A stretch of 64,000 nt of DNA from the NCBI GenBank assembly GCA_028564705.1, contig JAPXFQ010002889.1:310001-374000 (forward strand), in the 5' to 3' direction. The notes beneath the pieces are model-generated. The model was not told where the DNA came from, did no database searches, and saw only the letters and a program-made list of their open reading frames with translations. How positions within the stretch are numbered: position 1 is the stretch's first letter; each line of letters opens with the position of its first letter. This document shows, one piece after another, positions 36,947-47,857 of this stretch. A program made the position numbers and the translations under genes. Source of the stretch: Apricaphanius iberus. Lineage: Eukaryota; Chordata; Actinopteri; Cyprinodontiformes; Aphaniidae.

Positions 36947-39900
36947 CTATAGACCAAAAACATTTTCACAGGTTTTGCAAACTTTTTTTTTTTTTTTTTT
37001 AAATCCAAGTGATGGTAATGATTGACATAAAGGCTTTCTCTAAAACATGGGTTTTGAAACAATTGTTTTTCTACTGCTAAAGTTTATAAGGCGGAAATTT
37101 GAATTGATGGGATGTTAAAGGGCCTTTATCATGCAAAATCGAGTTTTTGGAGTTTGCAATTTTCTCATAAAACCCCACCAGTGGTTTTTGGCTTAATTCA
37201 CGCATGTCTGAGTAGCCCTCCTGAATTCTGCCCTCTGAGCAGCTGCCCCTCCCTCTCCTAGAAAACGGCTGAGTGTTCAACTAGTGACATAACTGGTTGA
37301 AAATTGAGAACTAAAGGTGTCTGGAGCGGCCCTTGAGGCAGAGCGACTTACCCCTGGTAGATTTTCAAACATACCCTCCTCTTCACAGTACATGGCTTCG
37401 GTTTATGGCAGCTTAAAACACTTTTTTTGTTGGATGTTTTACTTTCTCTGTGAAAACGCCCGTTTGACTGCATCGATTGCAGGATTTCTACATTCCTAAA
37501 GAACAGCAGCTGGATCAAAGAACAAAGATGCCTGATGGACAGAGACTGGCTAAATGCTAATGTGTGGTAGCCATTTATCAAGCTGCTTATGTGATCTCAT
37601 AACAGCATTGTGTGGTTAAATAATGTATCTGTAGCATCTCATAATGTTCCGTAAACGGGTGCAATCAACACCCACGGCTTTTTTATATACTGGGCTGGAA
37701 ATATCTGCTTATCGGACTCAGCTTTGTTGGTTTGGGCTGTCTAAAGCCTGGAGATTTAGCAAATTAAATAGGCTTTGACTGTTTTTAACAAAAAGTTAAA
37801 CGTCTGAGCTCTTAATATAAAAGTGTCATTGTTGTACTCTGGGCTTTTCAAATTCATTGTCAGAATACTGTTTGAGATAAAGCTCAGCACTGTTAGTTTC
37901 AGTTTGATCTGCTCCCGGCTCTGCAAAGCGAGGGAGCGTAGTGTTGGGGTAAAGGAGGGGGGTTTATAGAGAAACGATCCGTTTCACTTCGTGGTCTAAC
38001 ATTAACTACAGGATGCAAGTTAAATTTCAGGACAAATGAATACTGTATAACACCAACAGTAACATTTTAGCATATACATTTATATCCCTGAAGTTGAAAG
38101 CTGTAAAATAGCATTATATAGTGCCTTTAAGGAAACACGTTGCTATTCTTAATTGGCTTTAGCATGTGAATTGGAAAAGATGGTAATTAAGAATGTTCTC
38201 AAATTGAATATAAACCATAACTTTATAGAAGGCAAGGCAATTTTATTTGTATAGCACACTTTCAACACAAGGCAATTCAAGGTGCTTTACATGATTCAGT
38301 GATAATGAAACCACATGATTACAAACAAAACATAAGTTTAACAGTAATCAATCAGTAAGAAAAGATAAATAAGGAACAAATTTATGTAATTAATACACAA
38401 TCACTTAAAAAAGAAATGAAAGTAAGAATAGAAATTAAACCACAACAATAAAAAATAATTTAAGTAACAAATTTATGCAATTTAAACAGATAAAACACTA
38501 TCGGGTAAACAAAACAAAGTGATCAGAAAGAGCAATTTAAGCTTCAACTGCAGCTCTGTAGAGTTTTTATCTTTATTTAAAAGAGCCTAACGATTCAGCG
38601 TTTTTGCATTCTTCTGGAAGTTTGTTGCAGATTTGTGGAGCATAGAAGCTAAAAGCTGCCTCTCCTTGTTTAGTTCTAATTTTAGGAATGTTAAGTAGGC
38701 TCGAGTTGTAGGACCTGAGTGGTCTGCTGGGTTGGTATATTGACAGCAGATCTCCAACATACTTTGGTGCTAAACCGTTCAGTGATTTATAAACTAGTAG
38801 GAGTATTTTAAAGTCTATTCTCTGGGCGCTAGGGAGCCAGTGTAAGGACTTTAGAACTGGGGTGATGTGTTCTACTTTCCTGGTTCTAGTGATAACACGA
38901 GCAGCAGCGTTCTGGATCAGCTGCAGTTGTCTGATTGCTTTTTTAGGTAGACCTGTGAGGACGCTGTTGCAGTAATCGATCCGACTAAAGATAAACGCAT
39001 GGATCAGTTTTTCACAGTCCTTCTGTGACATCAGTCCTTTAATCCTAGAAATGTTCCTCAGGTGATAGAAAGCTGACCTTGTTATTGCCTTTATGTGACC
39101 CTGGAGGTTCAGGTGTCAGTTCATTTTTACACCTAGATTTCTGGCCTGATGAGTCGTTTTTAGTTGTATTAACTGAAACTGTGTGCTGACTCTGGATTGT
39201 TCATCCCTAGGTCCAAAAATAATTACCTCTGTTTTGTTTCTGTTTAGCTGGAGAAAGGTATGGGACATCCAGTCGTTGATTTGTTCAATGCATTCATTTA
39301 AGGTCTGGATAGAATCAAAGTCACCTGGTGACAATGTAATGTATAGCTGTGTGTCGTCTGCATAGTTGTGGTAGCTAGTCTGATTGGCTGCTATAGTCTT
39401 GGTTAGTGGAAGCATATAAATATTGAACAGGAGGGGGCCCAGGATGGAGCCCTGGGAGACCCCGTATGTGATTTCTGTTTGTTCTGATGAGAAATTTCTG
39501 ATGGACACAAAAAACTTCCTATTTTTTAGGTAAGATACGAACCATTAAAGAGCTGTACCAGTGAGTCCGATCCAGCTCTCTAATCGTTCCAGTAATATTG
39601 TATGATCAGCAGTGTCAAACACTGCACTGAGGTCCAACAGAACCAACACTGTAGTTTTACCGCTGTCTGTATTTATGCGGATGTCATTGAAAACTTTGAC
39701 GAGAGCAGTCTCAGTGCTGTGATGAGCACAGAAACCAGATTAAAAATTATCTAAGGAGTCATTCATTGTCAGGAATGTAGTTAGCTGTTGAGATACAGCT
39801 TTTTCAATAATCTTACTGATGAATGGGAGATTAGATATTGGCCTATAATTCTGCATCAATGTATTGTCTAGGTTGTTTTTCTTTAATAGGGGTTTGATAA

Positions 39901-42900
39901 CTGCTGTTTTGAGGGCCTGGGGGAAGACACCTGACTGGAGGGATGTGTTAACTATTTGTATCAGATCCGACTTAATGACAGGGAGAATTTTCTTTTAAAA
40001 AGCTGTGGGAAAGATATTGAGGCAGCAAGAGGAGGAGTTCAGTTGTTTAATAATTTCAGGGTTTCTGGGGAGTCATATCCATGGAGGGACGCACAGACCT
40101 CTACTGCCTAGGAAATGGTGCTCTGACTGCCATAAGGTATGGAGATGAAATCCTTGAACCCATTGTCAGACCCTACGCTGGTGCAGTAGGTCCTAGTTTC
40201 CTCCTAATGCACGACAATGGCCGGCCTCATGTGGCAAGAGTATGCAGGCAGTATCTAGAGAATGAAGGAATTGAAACAATTGAATGGCCTTCACGATCCC
40301 CTGACTTAAACCCAATACAACATCTCTGGGACATTATGTTTCAGCCCATTAGGCGCCGCCAGGTTGCTCCTCAGACTGTACAACAGCTTAGGGATGCCCT
40401 CACACAGATCTGGGAGGAAATGCCACAAGACACCATCCGTCGTCTCATTGGGAGCATGCCCCGACGTCATGCATGCATACAAGCTCGTGGGGGCCACACA
40501 AGATACTGAAAAGCCTTTTGAGTTGCAGTAATTAAGTTTTTGAAAAAATGGACTAGCCTGCCACATCTTCAGTTCACTCTGATTTTAGGGTGTCTACACA
40601 ATTGAGCCCTCTGTAGGCTGAAAACTTTTATTTCCATTAAAAGACTTGGCATCCTTCTGTTCCTAAGACATTGCCCTGTCGCTATTTGTATAGATATCCA
40701 ACTTCATATTGAGATCTGATGTATCTAATGTGTTTCTTTAAAGTGCTCCTTTAATTTTGTGAGCAGTGTATTTGTCCACATATATTACAATGGAAAATGT
40801 CATGAATATGTTGTAGCTTGAACTTGATGCCTGATAATCACCTTTGTACTCATCAGCTCCTCCTTTGAGTTCAGAGTTTCGCTTTGGTAATGTCCAGTGA
40901 GGTCAGGTCGTCCCTTTATTAAAACATCCTGCCTGCAAAAAAAAATCAGTTTATTACAAACTGGATTAGGGCTTTTAAAGTTTAACAGTGAGCATAAATG
41001 ACTTTCATTTGTCTTCTAAGGCCTGCACTATTGTGATCTCAGTAGCGGCTGGCACAACAGTTTCCACCAGGCACCTCTATTGTTGGTTTTGGGTACCTTT
41101 AAACTCTTGGAGCTCATGGGTTGTTCCATCGCAACTTAAAGTTTTGTCTGCAGTGTTGTGATCCTTTAAGCTGTAAGTTTTCTGCGCAGCACTGGAGCTG
41201 TTTTTGTCCTTGCTACACATTTCTGTGGACTGCTGCTCTTTCATAGGAGGTGACAATGTAAAACTGGCTTCTGTTTTTCCTTTTCCAGGGTTTCATAAGA
41301 AATACTACAGAAGGCTGTGCTGCTAGCACTCCTGGACTTTCTGTGGATGAAAAAGGGAGACTTATTTTCTAATCACTGAAACCAAAGATGTAGGCTACAT
41401 TTACAAAAAAGATATAAAGGAATTACGTAATTTGAATATATTTTAATAAGATTATTTTTTTAAAGGTGAAACTCTCACAGCTCTGTGGAATTGATTTTTT
41501 TAAATGTATTTGTATGTCATGTTGATCTAGTTGTTTAAGCAATCTGTACTTTGACCTATACACATTATGCCCATAAATTCAAAGAATAAACCAGGTCATG
41601 TCTACACAAAAAGACATCTTAGTTAATCTAATGTAGATCTTTAGGCACTTTGTTGCCAGCATGTGATAGATAATTTCTTCCCATTTCTTCATTATGAGCA
41701 ATAAAAACTATTTAACAGGCTCAAAATTAGACTGTACCAACAAGATTATTCCCAAAGAGCTACCAAATAACCATATAAATGTCAACACCACAAGAAACTG
41801 TGGTTTATTTTCTGTGTTTATGTAATAGACCAACACAAAGTAGTGCAAGGAAAATAGTGTATCATATACTCCACTGGATTTAGATTTGGATTTTGACTGG
41901 GCCATTTGACCACATGACCGATCTAAACCAGGCGGGCTCATGTCCAGTCCTTGAGAGCTACTATCCTGCAAATTTTAGATGTATCCCATCTCTAACACAC
42001 CGGAATGTAGTAGCTGAATTCTTTCATCATGAGGTCATGCAGCTCTGTAGAGGCTGCGTAACAAGCAATGCATTTCATTCATGTGTGTTGCAGAAGGGAT
42101 GCATTTAAAAGTTGCAACCTATGAGCTCTCCAGGAGAAGACTTGGGCACCGAAGATCTAAACGTCTGTGTGTAGCGTCATTGTCATGCTGGAAGATAAAC
42201 TTCCTCTCCAGTCTCACGTTTTTTATAGTCTCTAACAGGTTTAATTCCAGAATATTTATATCTATCTTCCCATATGTGAAAAGCTTCCCTGTCTCTAATG
42301 AGAAGAAGCACACCTGCAGCATGATTCTGCCATCCCTTTGTTTCACAATGACACAGGCTTTCTGCCACATAGTGGTATAACCACAGCAACGTCTTTTACA
42401 TGCTTACTGTGTCTCCTATTTATGGCACACAGCAAAAGTGACCTATTTTTGGTTTCTTTCAGCAAAAGCTTTATTTCCATTCTCTCAAATGTATAGTTAA
42501 TAATTGACCTGTATACAGATGAAGCTCTGCAGACTGGGAGTTATTTGGCTCCTTCTGGCTGTACAGCTCTGTGTGCCGTGTGAGATGTTCAAAGCTTTCA
42601 ATATTGTTTTAAACTTTAACTCTTCTTTAAACTTCTCCACAACTTGATCCTTGACCTGTCTGCTGTGATTCTTGGTCTTCATAAAGCCTTAAGCTAGATT
42701 TACTGTAATACAACAGGACTGTGTTCAGTACTTAAATAAAAGTAGTATACCAGGTCTCAGTCTGAGAAAAGCAGGCAGGATACAAATACACACATCTTTC
42801 TTCACACTTCAGGGTTGTGTACGTCTTTGAGTTTGTCTAACACATAAAATCGGGATTAAACAAATACGTGTTTTAAAAAGTAATGGGTGAATTTTGAAAG

Positions 42901-44930
42901 CTTTGAAACTGAAGGATGCAAGTGATCAATTGAAAGAAATATCCTTTGTCAGGGCCTGTGAATATTCTCATTCATCCAGGTCATGGTTATCTCAAGGAAA
43001 TTTCAATCAAACGCAACTGGACTTGGTAATTTGTCTTGGAAGACGTTTCACCTCTTATCCAAGAGGCTTCATCAGTTCATGCTCGCAGCTGACCAGGCTG
43101 GGACTGGTCCAACTAACTGGTGTGGAGACTCAGCTATTTAACCTCTTGGACAAGAATCATTATGTCATTGGATCCTTTGTGCTCCATGTCTTAACGACAG
43201 TCGTTGGTGTGTCGCCTATTGATGGAGGTTAGGTTTCGGCTTCATTAGTGCCCTATTGTGTTATAACGACAGTCATTGGAGTCACGTTTGTTTCTGTTAT
43301 TAGAGGCTAAGTTGTTGAGTCTCCTGGGGAGGGATGAAAGAGCAGCATTGTAAATTGGAGATAGGTGATGTCTCAGGCCTCTTCCTCTGTTTAGCGATGG
43401 TTTCTCTACTTTTACATAGATGGCTTCTTTTACTCCTCTTTCAAACCATCTGTCCTCTCTGTCTAATATCTGGACATTGCTGTCCTCAAAGGAGTGGGCT
43501 TTCTCCTTGAGATGTAAATGAACAGCAGAGTCCATGCCTGAGGAGTTAGCTCTCCTGTGTTGGGCCATGCGTTTGTACAGTGGTTGTTTGGTTTCACCAA
43601 TGTAGAGGTCCTTGCATTCTTCATTGCATTGGATTGCATACACCAGGTTGCTTTTGTGTGCGTGTGGTGTTCTGTCCTTGGGATGTACAAGTCTCTGTCT
43701 GAGTGTGTTGCTGGGTTTGAAATACACAGGGATACTGTGTTTGTTAAAAATCCTCCTGAGCTTTTCAGAAATCCCAGACACATATGGAACGATTACATTG
43801 TTTCGTTTGTTTTGTTTTTCTTTTTCAACCACTTTGTTGGCTTTCCTTCTGGAACTAGCTGCAGTTTTCACAAAAGTCCAGCTGGGGTAACCACAAGTTG
43901 TGAGGGTGTCTCTCATGTGCTTGCGTTCTTCCCCTTGGGCCTGTGAGCTGGTGGGTATGTTATCAGCTCTGTGTTGCAGGGTCCTGATAACACTAAGCTT
44001 GTGTTCCAGTGGGTGGTGTGAGTCACAAAGTAGGTATTGGTCTGTGTGTGTGGGTTTTCTGTATACCCCAATGTGGAGCCTTTCTCCTCTGGACAACACA
44101 GTCTAAAAAGGGAAAACTATTGTCCTTGACATCTTCTCTGGTGAATTTGATGTTTCTATCCACTGAGTTTATGTGTTCAGTAAAGGCTTGCACCTCTTTG
44201 GTTTTGATTTTAACCCATGTGTCATCTACGTATCTGAACCAGTGGCTAGGTGTTATTCCTTCAAAGGAGTTCAAAGCTCTGCACTCTACCTCCTCCATGT
44301 ATAAATTTGCCACAATTGGAGAAACTGGTGAGCCCATGGCACAGCCGTGTTTCTGTCTATACCGGACTTTTCTTCTCCTCTTGAAAATGTTTCTTCATTT
44401 TCAAAACAAGAAGAAAACTTAAGTTGCCTTCATTTAACTCTCAATATGATATTGTCCTGGATGAATGAGAATCTACATCATTGTACTACTGTTTTTTAGG
44501 TCCAAACTAAGCTTGCTATTTTAATTACATTTGAAATTCTTTATTTTTCAAGCAAACCATAATAATATCATGATCAAGTAAGGGTTGGCCACAAATAAAT
44601 AGGTAGATATAATCCAAAAGAAAAGCTAAGAACTACTGTTTTTTTTTTTTTTTTTGGGGGGGGGGGGGGGGGGTTCTGGGTCACATCTTTAAACATGACA
44701 ATTCACGTCCAGCTTGTCACACGTTTACACCACAGAAACCATTTTGTTTTCCATAAGGATAACACGCTTAATAAGATGGTTTAATTTGATTTAGCAAAGT
44801 ATTGCTGTGGGTGGGATGGTTGGATTGTTACTTACCTGGCTATCAAAACAACCCGTAAAGGCCTGGCATCGCTCGCAACATCTGCTCTTGATGTTGAGAA
44901 TGCGAAGGTTGCTGCGTTGCTAGGTAACAA
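36878..44930 (-). CDS. Unidentified coiled-coil gene, candidate exons (incomplete)
   Basis: A minus-strand gene pieced together from splice signals; product not recognised. Candidate exons: first exon ending at 44836 (donor CCAG|GTAAGT, probably 5' UTR) beside an X-box-like motif; an internal exon at about 41090-41335 (acceptor CATCCACAG) whose frame from an ATG near 41243 reads [17 protein letters not shown] and stays open to donor AAAG|GTACCC; 40842-40928 (29 codons, [18 protein letters not shown]...), donor AAAG|GTGATT; and terminal exon 36878-36946 ([22 protein letters not shown], stop). The last two join in phase 0. The junction from the 41.1-kb exon does not keep phase, so an exon or the right donor is missing, or that piece is spurious. 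Introns contain Penelope, Tc1, L2 and MITE insertions. Convergent with h1m. Confidence 0.4.
37115..38130. mobile_element. TTAA-flanked non-autonomous DNA transposon
   Basis: TTAA at 37115-37118 and 38127-38130 bounds inverted ends: AAGGGCCTTTATCATGC on the left, and TTAAAGGCACTATATAATGC when the right end is read inward on the minus strand. TTAA duplications are typical of piggyBac and Kolobok elements. No transposase is visible. Confidence 0.6.
38228..40076 (-). mobile_element. L2-clade LINE, 5'-truncated
   Basis: Minus-strand element with its 3' end near 38228 (GGCAATTTTATTTGTATAGC on plus). Coding pieces: reverse transcriptase 39116-39508 with [19 protein letters not shown] and the catalytic [10 protein letters not shown]-terminal part 38573-39031 with [22 protein letters not shown] and [14 protein letters not shown]. 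Upstream pieces to 40076 are frameshifted. It ends abruptly against the Tc1 fragment. Confidence 0.85.
40077..40768 (+). mobile_element. Tc1-like element, 3' half
   Basis: Open frame 40081-40509 encodes the catalytic C-terminal half of a Tc1-like transposase: [12 protein letters not shown] (second Asp) and [17 protein letters not shown]. The third acid, usually Glu in NPIEHLW, is Gln here, so the protein would be inactive. The N-terminal DNA-binding half is absent. The 3' end near 40768 (TTAATTTTGTGAGCAGTGTA) looks like an element terminus. Confidence 0.8.
40842..40928 (-). other. Candidate internal exon, 29 codons
   Basis: Acceptor TTTTTTTGCAGGCAG, open phase 0-0 frame from [10 protein letters not shown] to LMSTK, donor AAAG|GTGATT. 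It directly abuts the end of the Tc1 element at about 40768. Confidence 0.5.
41740..42700 (-). mobile_element. Tc1-like remnant
   Basis: Minus-strand scraps: N-terminal [20 protein letters not shown] (about 42625-42682), then [10 protein letters not shown] and [15 protein letters not shown] (second Asp) at 42119-42370. Left flank 41740-41940 has the GACCAACACAAAGTAGTGCA block of the same non-autonomous family as 13229 and 60003. Confidence 0.7.
42945..44375 (-). mobile_element. Penelope-like element, copy 1 (5'-truncated)
   Basis: Reverse transcriptase end at 44023-44337 ([18 protein letters not shown] and catalytic YVDD), then 43245-44099 with a linker and GIY-YIG endonuclease ([20 protein letters not shown], then RMAQHRR). 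Between the two there is a frameshift. The 3' end at about 42945-43080 ends with GGTCATGGTTATCTCAAGG. A chimeric primer-type integration by such RT/endonuclease proteins is known for the class. Confidence 0.9.
43245..44099 (-). pseudogene. Penelope GIY-YIG endonuclease region, copy 1
   Basis: A 284-residue open frame covering the C-terminal RT thumb/linker, then the GIY-YIG domain at about residues 150-240: LVYAIQC, DLYIGET and the following HRR and HLHLKEKAH blocks. It lacks the RT palm, which lies in the neighbouring frame. Confidence 0.85.
44639..44673. repeat. Poly-T / poly-G tract
   Basis: 17 T then 18 G without interruption on the plus strand. Confidence 0.95.
44916..44928. promoter_or_regulatory. 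RFX X-box-like motif
   Basis: GTTGCTAGGTAAC is a near-palindromic RFX-type X-box (GTTGCY n RGYAAC pattern), found at promoters of ciliary genes. It lies about 80-90 bp from the candidate first-exon donor at 44836 on the minus strand. Known motif, inferred role. Confidence 0.5.
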
Positions 44931-45345
44931 ATATGACGTTTGGATTTAAAGACTTAATGAAATATTTCTAATAATTTCCCCTCACATTAGCAGATAGACA
45001 ATAAAGTTTCCACCCCAAAAAACGCAGTGTTTAAATTGTTTAACTGTAAATAAAAAAAGGAAGAATCCAGAGGAAATTCATTTGGAATGATCTGTCCATC
45101 CGCTTAATCATTGCGTTAAACAGTTCACCCTTTTTCAGTAGTTTTAGCAATACCCATAATTATTTTCTTTGCTTGATCAATGACAATAACAATCATTCAA
45201 GAAATGGGAAACTACTCGGACCGTAATTGAGGTGTAAAAGCTTCTTTTAGTATATAATCTATTTAGTATATTCTACCCAATGGGAACCGTCTTAAGAATG
45301 TTTTTTTCCTAAAAATAAAAAAACCAACAAAAAAACTGTTTGAGC

Positions 45346-45766
45346 CACCCGTTTCCGTTTCGGATGTGATCAGCCCGTTATTAGTGGTTATCACTTCCAT
45401 TAAATGCCGTCAGACTGCGCCCTCTCTACCTACTGAAACGTACTTTTCCCTTTGGTGTTTAAAACCTTTTCAAATTCAAACCTTTTCAAACTAGGTTAAG
45501 GCATTTAAAAGAAAGTATATTTATCTTTCTGTGACCTTAAGGTTAGGACATAAAACTTGTGGGTTGGTTAAGATTGTTAGATAACTCCAGTTACGATATG
45601 CTACTCTGACGAATAATTTTTGACACGCGCAGACAGTTGGCTGTTATCAGGGATAAGAATGGTTGATAACCTACTAGTAGGTAGAGAGGGCACAGTCTGA
45701 CGGCATTTAATGGGAGTGATAGCCACTAATAACGGCCATTTAATGGATTGACAACATCCGAATCGG
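45346..45766. mobile_element. Mutator-like MITE with long inverted repeats
   Basis: About 90-bp inverted repeats at both ends (left 45346-45440, right 45677-45766; shared CATTAAATGCCGTCAGACTG and CCCTCTCTACCTACT). Flanked by a 10-bp direct repeat CTGTTTGAGC (45336-45345 and 45767-45776). Long inverted ends with 9-10 bp duplications fit Mutator-like elements. Confidence 0.8.
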
Positions 45767-45779
45767 CTGTTTGAGCATA

Positions 45780-46900
45780 TTATTTACAAGGCATTATACC
45801 CCTGGATGATTTTTTTTTATTTTTATTATTAATTTAGTTAAACCAATAAATTTGTTTCTCATATTAAGGTAGACAGGCTTCTTTCAAAATATAACCCAAA
45901 AAAAATTAAAAAGGTGTAAGATATAAATTTTGGGGGAGAAAACTCATGTCATTTTAAAAATAAAAAGAAGCCCTTCAAACTAGCACCAGACAATAAATTA
46001 AGACAACTTAAGCCTTGGCCATATGTCCTCTTCAGTGATTACACTGTGTACAACACAGTATAGGACAATAGGATTCTAGTTCAGGGCACCAGTTACAGTT
46101 GGCCAACACCCTTCCCAAGTGCTTTTGGTGCCCTCTAGTTCATATAACCAATCCCACATATCAGAAGCCTTTAATAGAGAGCTTTACTTGACCCATCTCT
46201 GTTTGTTACAAAGTTATTTTACTTCCTTTGTTCTTCAAAGGCTCAACAACCAGAGTTATGGTTTAAAAAAAATGCTAAGATTGCAAATTCTGCTTCTTCC
46301 TGGCTAGCAAAAAACATTAATTCAACTGTTTGGAAATATCTGATTGAAACTGAAGTACTCTTATTAAAACACTGTTTTAAAGTTGTAGTCGGACAGCTAC
46401 TACCAGGATGTTTTTCAAGCAGCTGACTGCAGGCTGGCTATCTGAGCAGATAGCTCAACTACTTCCTCAGCTATTATGAACTTGTTATACTTGAGTTTAT
46501 CTTTAAAGAGCACAATTTAGAAATCACTTTTTTTTTAAACAAACTGGTATTAAAATTTTTGATTCAGACTTTTTGTGTAAAAATATTATACATTCATGGC
46601 GTTTTTAGCTAATTGCCAGCTACAATTCCCATAGGTCACACACAAATCTCATGGCTAACCCTGAACATTATCTTGTATACACGGGATAAATCCACTGATA
46701 TAAAAGTTTGAACATTTCATTCAGATAATTTCCATTCTTCAGTGCCATAAACCCTGCAGTTTTATTTGTTTCAAACAGAGTAAACTGGATGCATTTGTCT
46801 AAACATAAATAAAAGTGACACAAAGAAGTTTGGTGGTAATGTATGAGTTCTTGACAATTGCATACAAATACAAGTTAGACCTTTACAGAGCCTTTTAAGA
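45780..46900. other. Intergenic, no gene
   Basis: AT-rich spacer between the X-box gene and tmcc1. No splice-supported frame. Confidence 0.4.
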
Positions 46901-46904
46901 CAGC

Positions 46905-47857
46905 AAATTTATTTTTTTTAAATAAAAAAAAACAAAATCAACTAAAATGTGTTACTATTTCATTGTCACTAATAGAAACAGTACGGAAGCACTAAGTCTT
47001 TGAGCAATTTAGTTGCTCTTCAAGTATATGTTGATTCAGTTCATGGACTATTCTTTTTGCAGTGAAAGAGTCACCAGGAAAAGTGTAGTGTCCAGTCGGA
47101 GGGGGTGGGGGTCGCATCTCGTTTGTGACAGAACCAGTGTGCTCGACTCCACGAATCTAAAGGAAACAATCCAACCACCCACAGATATTTACTTCAGTAA
47201 CAAATGTGATTTCAGAGCACTAAAGCAGATTTGCAGGCACCCGATCTTAAGTGATCTGGAAGTAGGGCTTTGTTTCATACGCTGAAATGCAGAGATGATG
47301 ATAAGAGGGGGCGGAAGCAAATAAAAACCCCAAAAGAAACAAGAAGACCGGAAAGAGAAATTTCGTACAAAAAAATCCAACTAAAAACTGTGGACACTAA
47401 AACCGCAAAACACTCATCTTATTACAGATAAAAAGAAAACTGAGCAAGCTGTATTAAAAATAGCAGTGACTTCAAAACAATACCATTTGAATAAAGTACA
47501 GATAAAAACTAAGGTTAAAAACAATGCTTGGTTTTCCACTTGTAAACAAATTCACTCAAGAGATATCCAGTGTGCAGTTCTCTCAGCGTCACCTTCAAAA
47601 ATACGCCCCAGTCACTCTTACAGCGTGTGCTGGTGCCTCCATTGCACCAGTGGTAGAAAGTTGAGGCCCAACTTTCAGGCTCCTTCTTGATTTTATTCTC
47701 CTGGATACAAAGTGGTAAAGTGACAAACCTCCGTTACACTCCTGAGTGCTTTTAGAGAAAGTATGATCGAGAACTGGACGATTAAGACACAACCTTCTGT
47801 ATATACGTCTTCCCTTTAACCTCAGTCCCTTCCATCGCTTCGACGACTAACTCCCAG
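46905..47857 (-). other. Probable tmcc1 3' UTR
   Basis: Non-coding sequence after the tmcc1 stop. Minus-strand AATAAA candidates lie near 46908-46920. The UTR end is not determined. Confidence 0.4.

Noticed and set aside
43557..44422. Plus-strand hydrophobic frames at 43.5-44.4 kb
   Set aside because: Antisense shadows of the Penelope reverse transcriptase and endonuclease.
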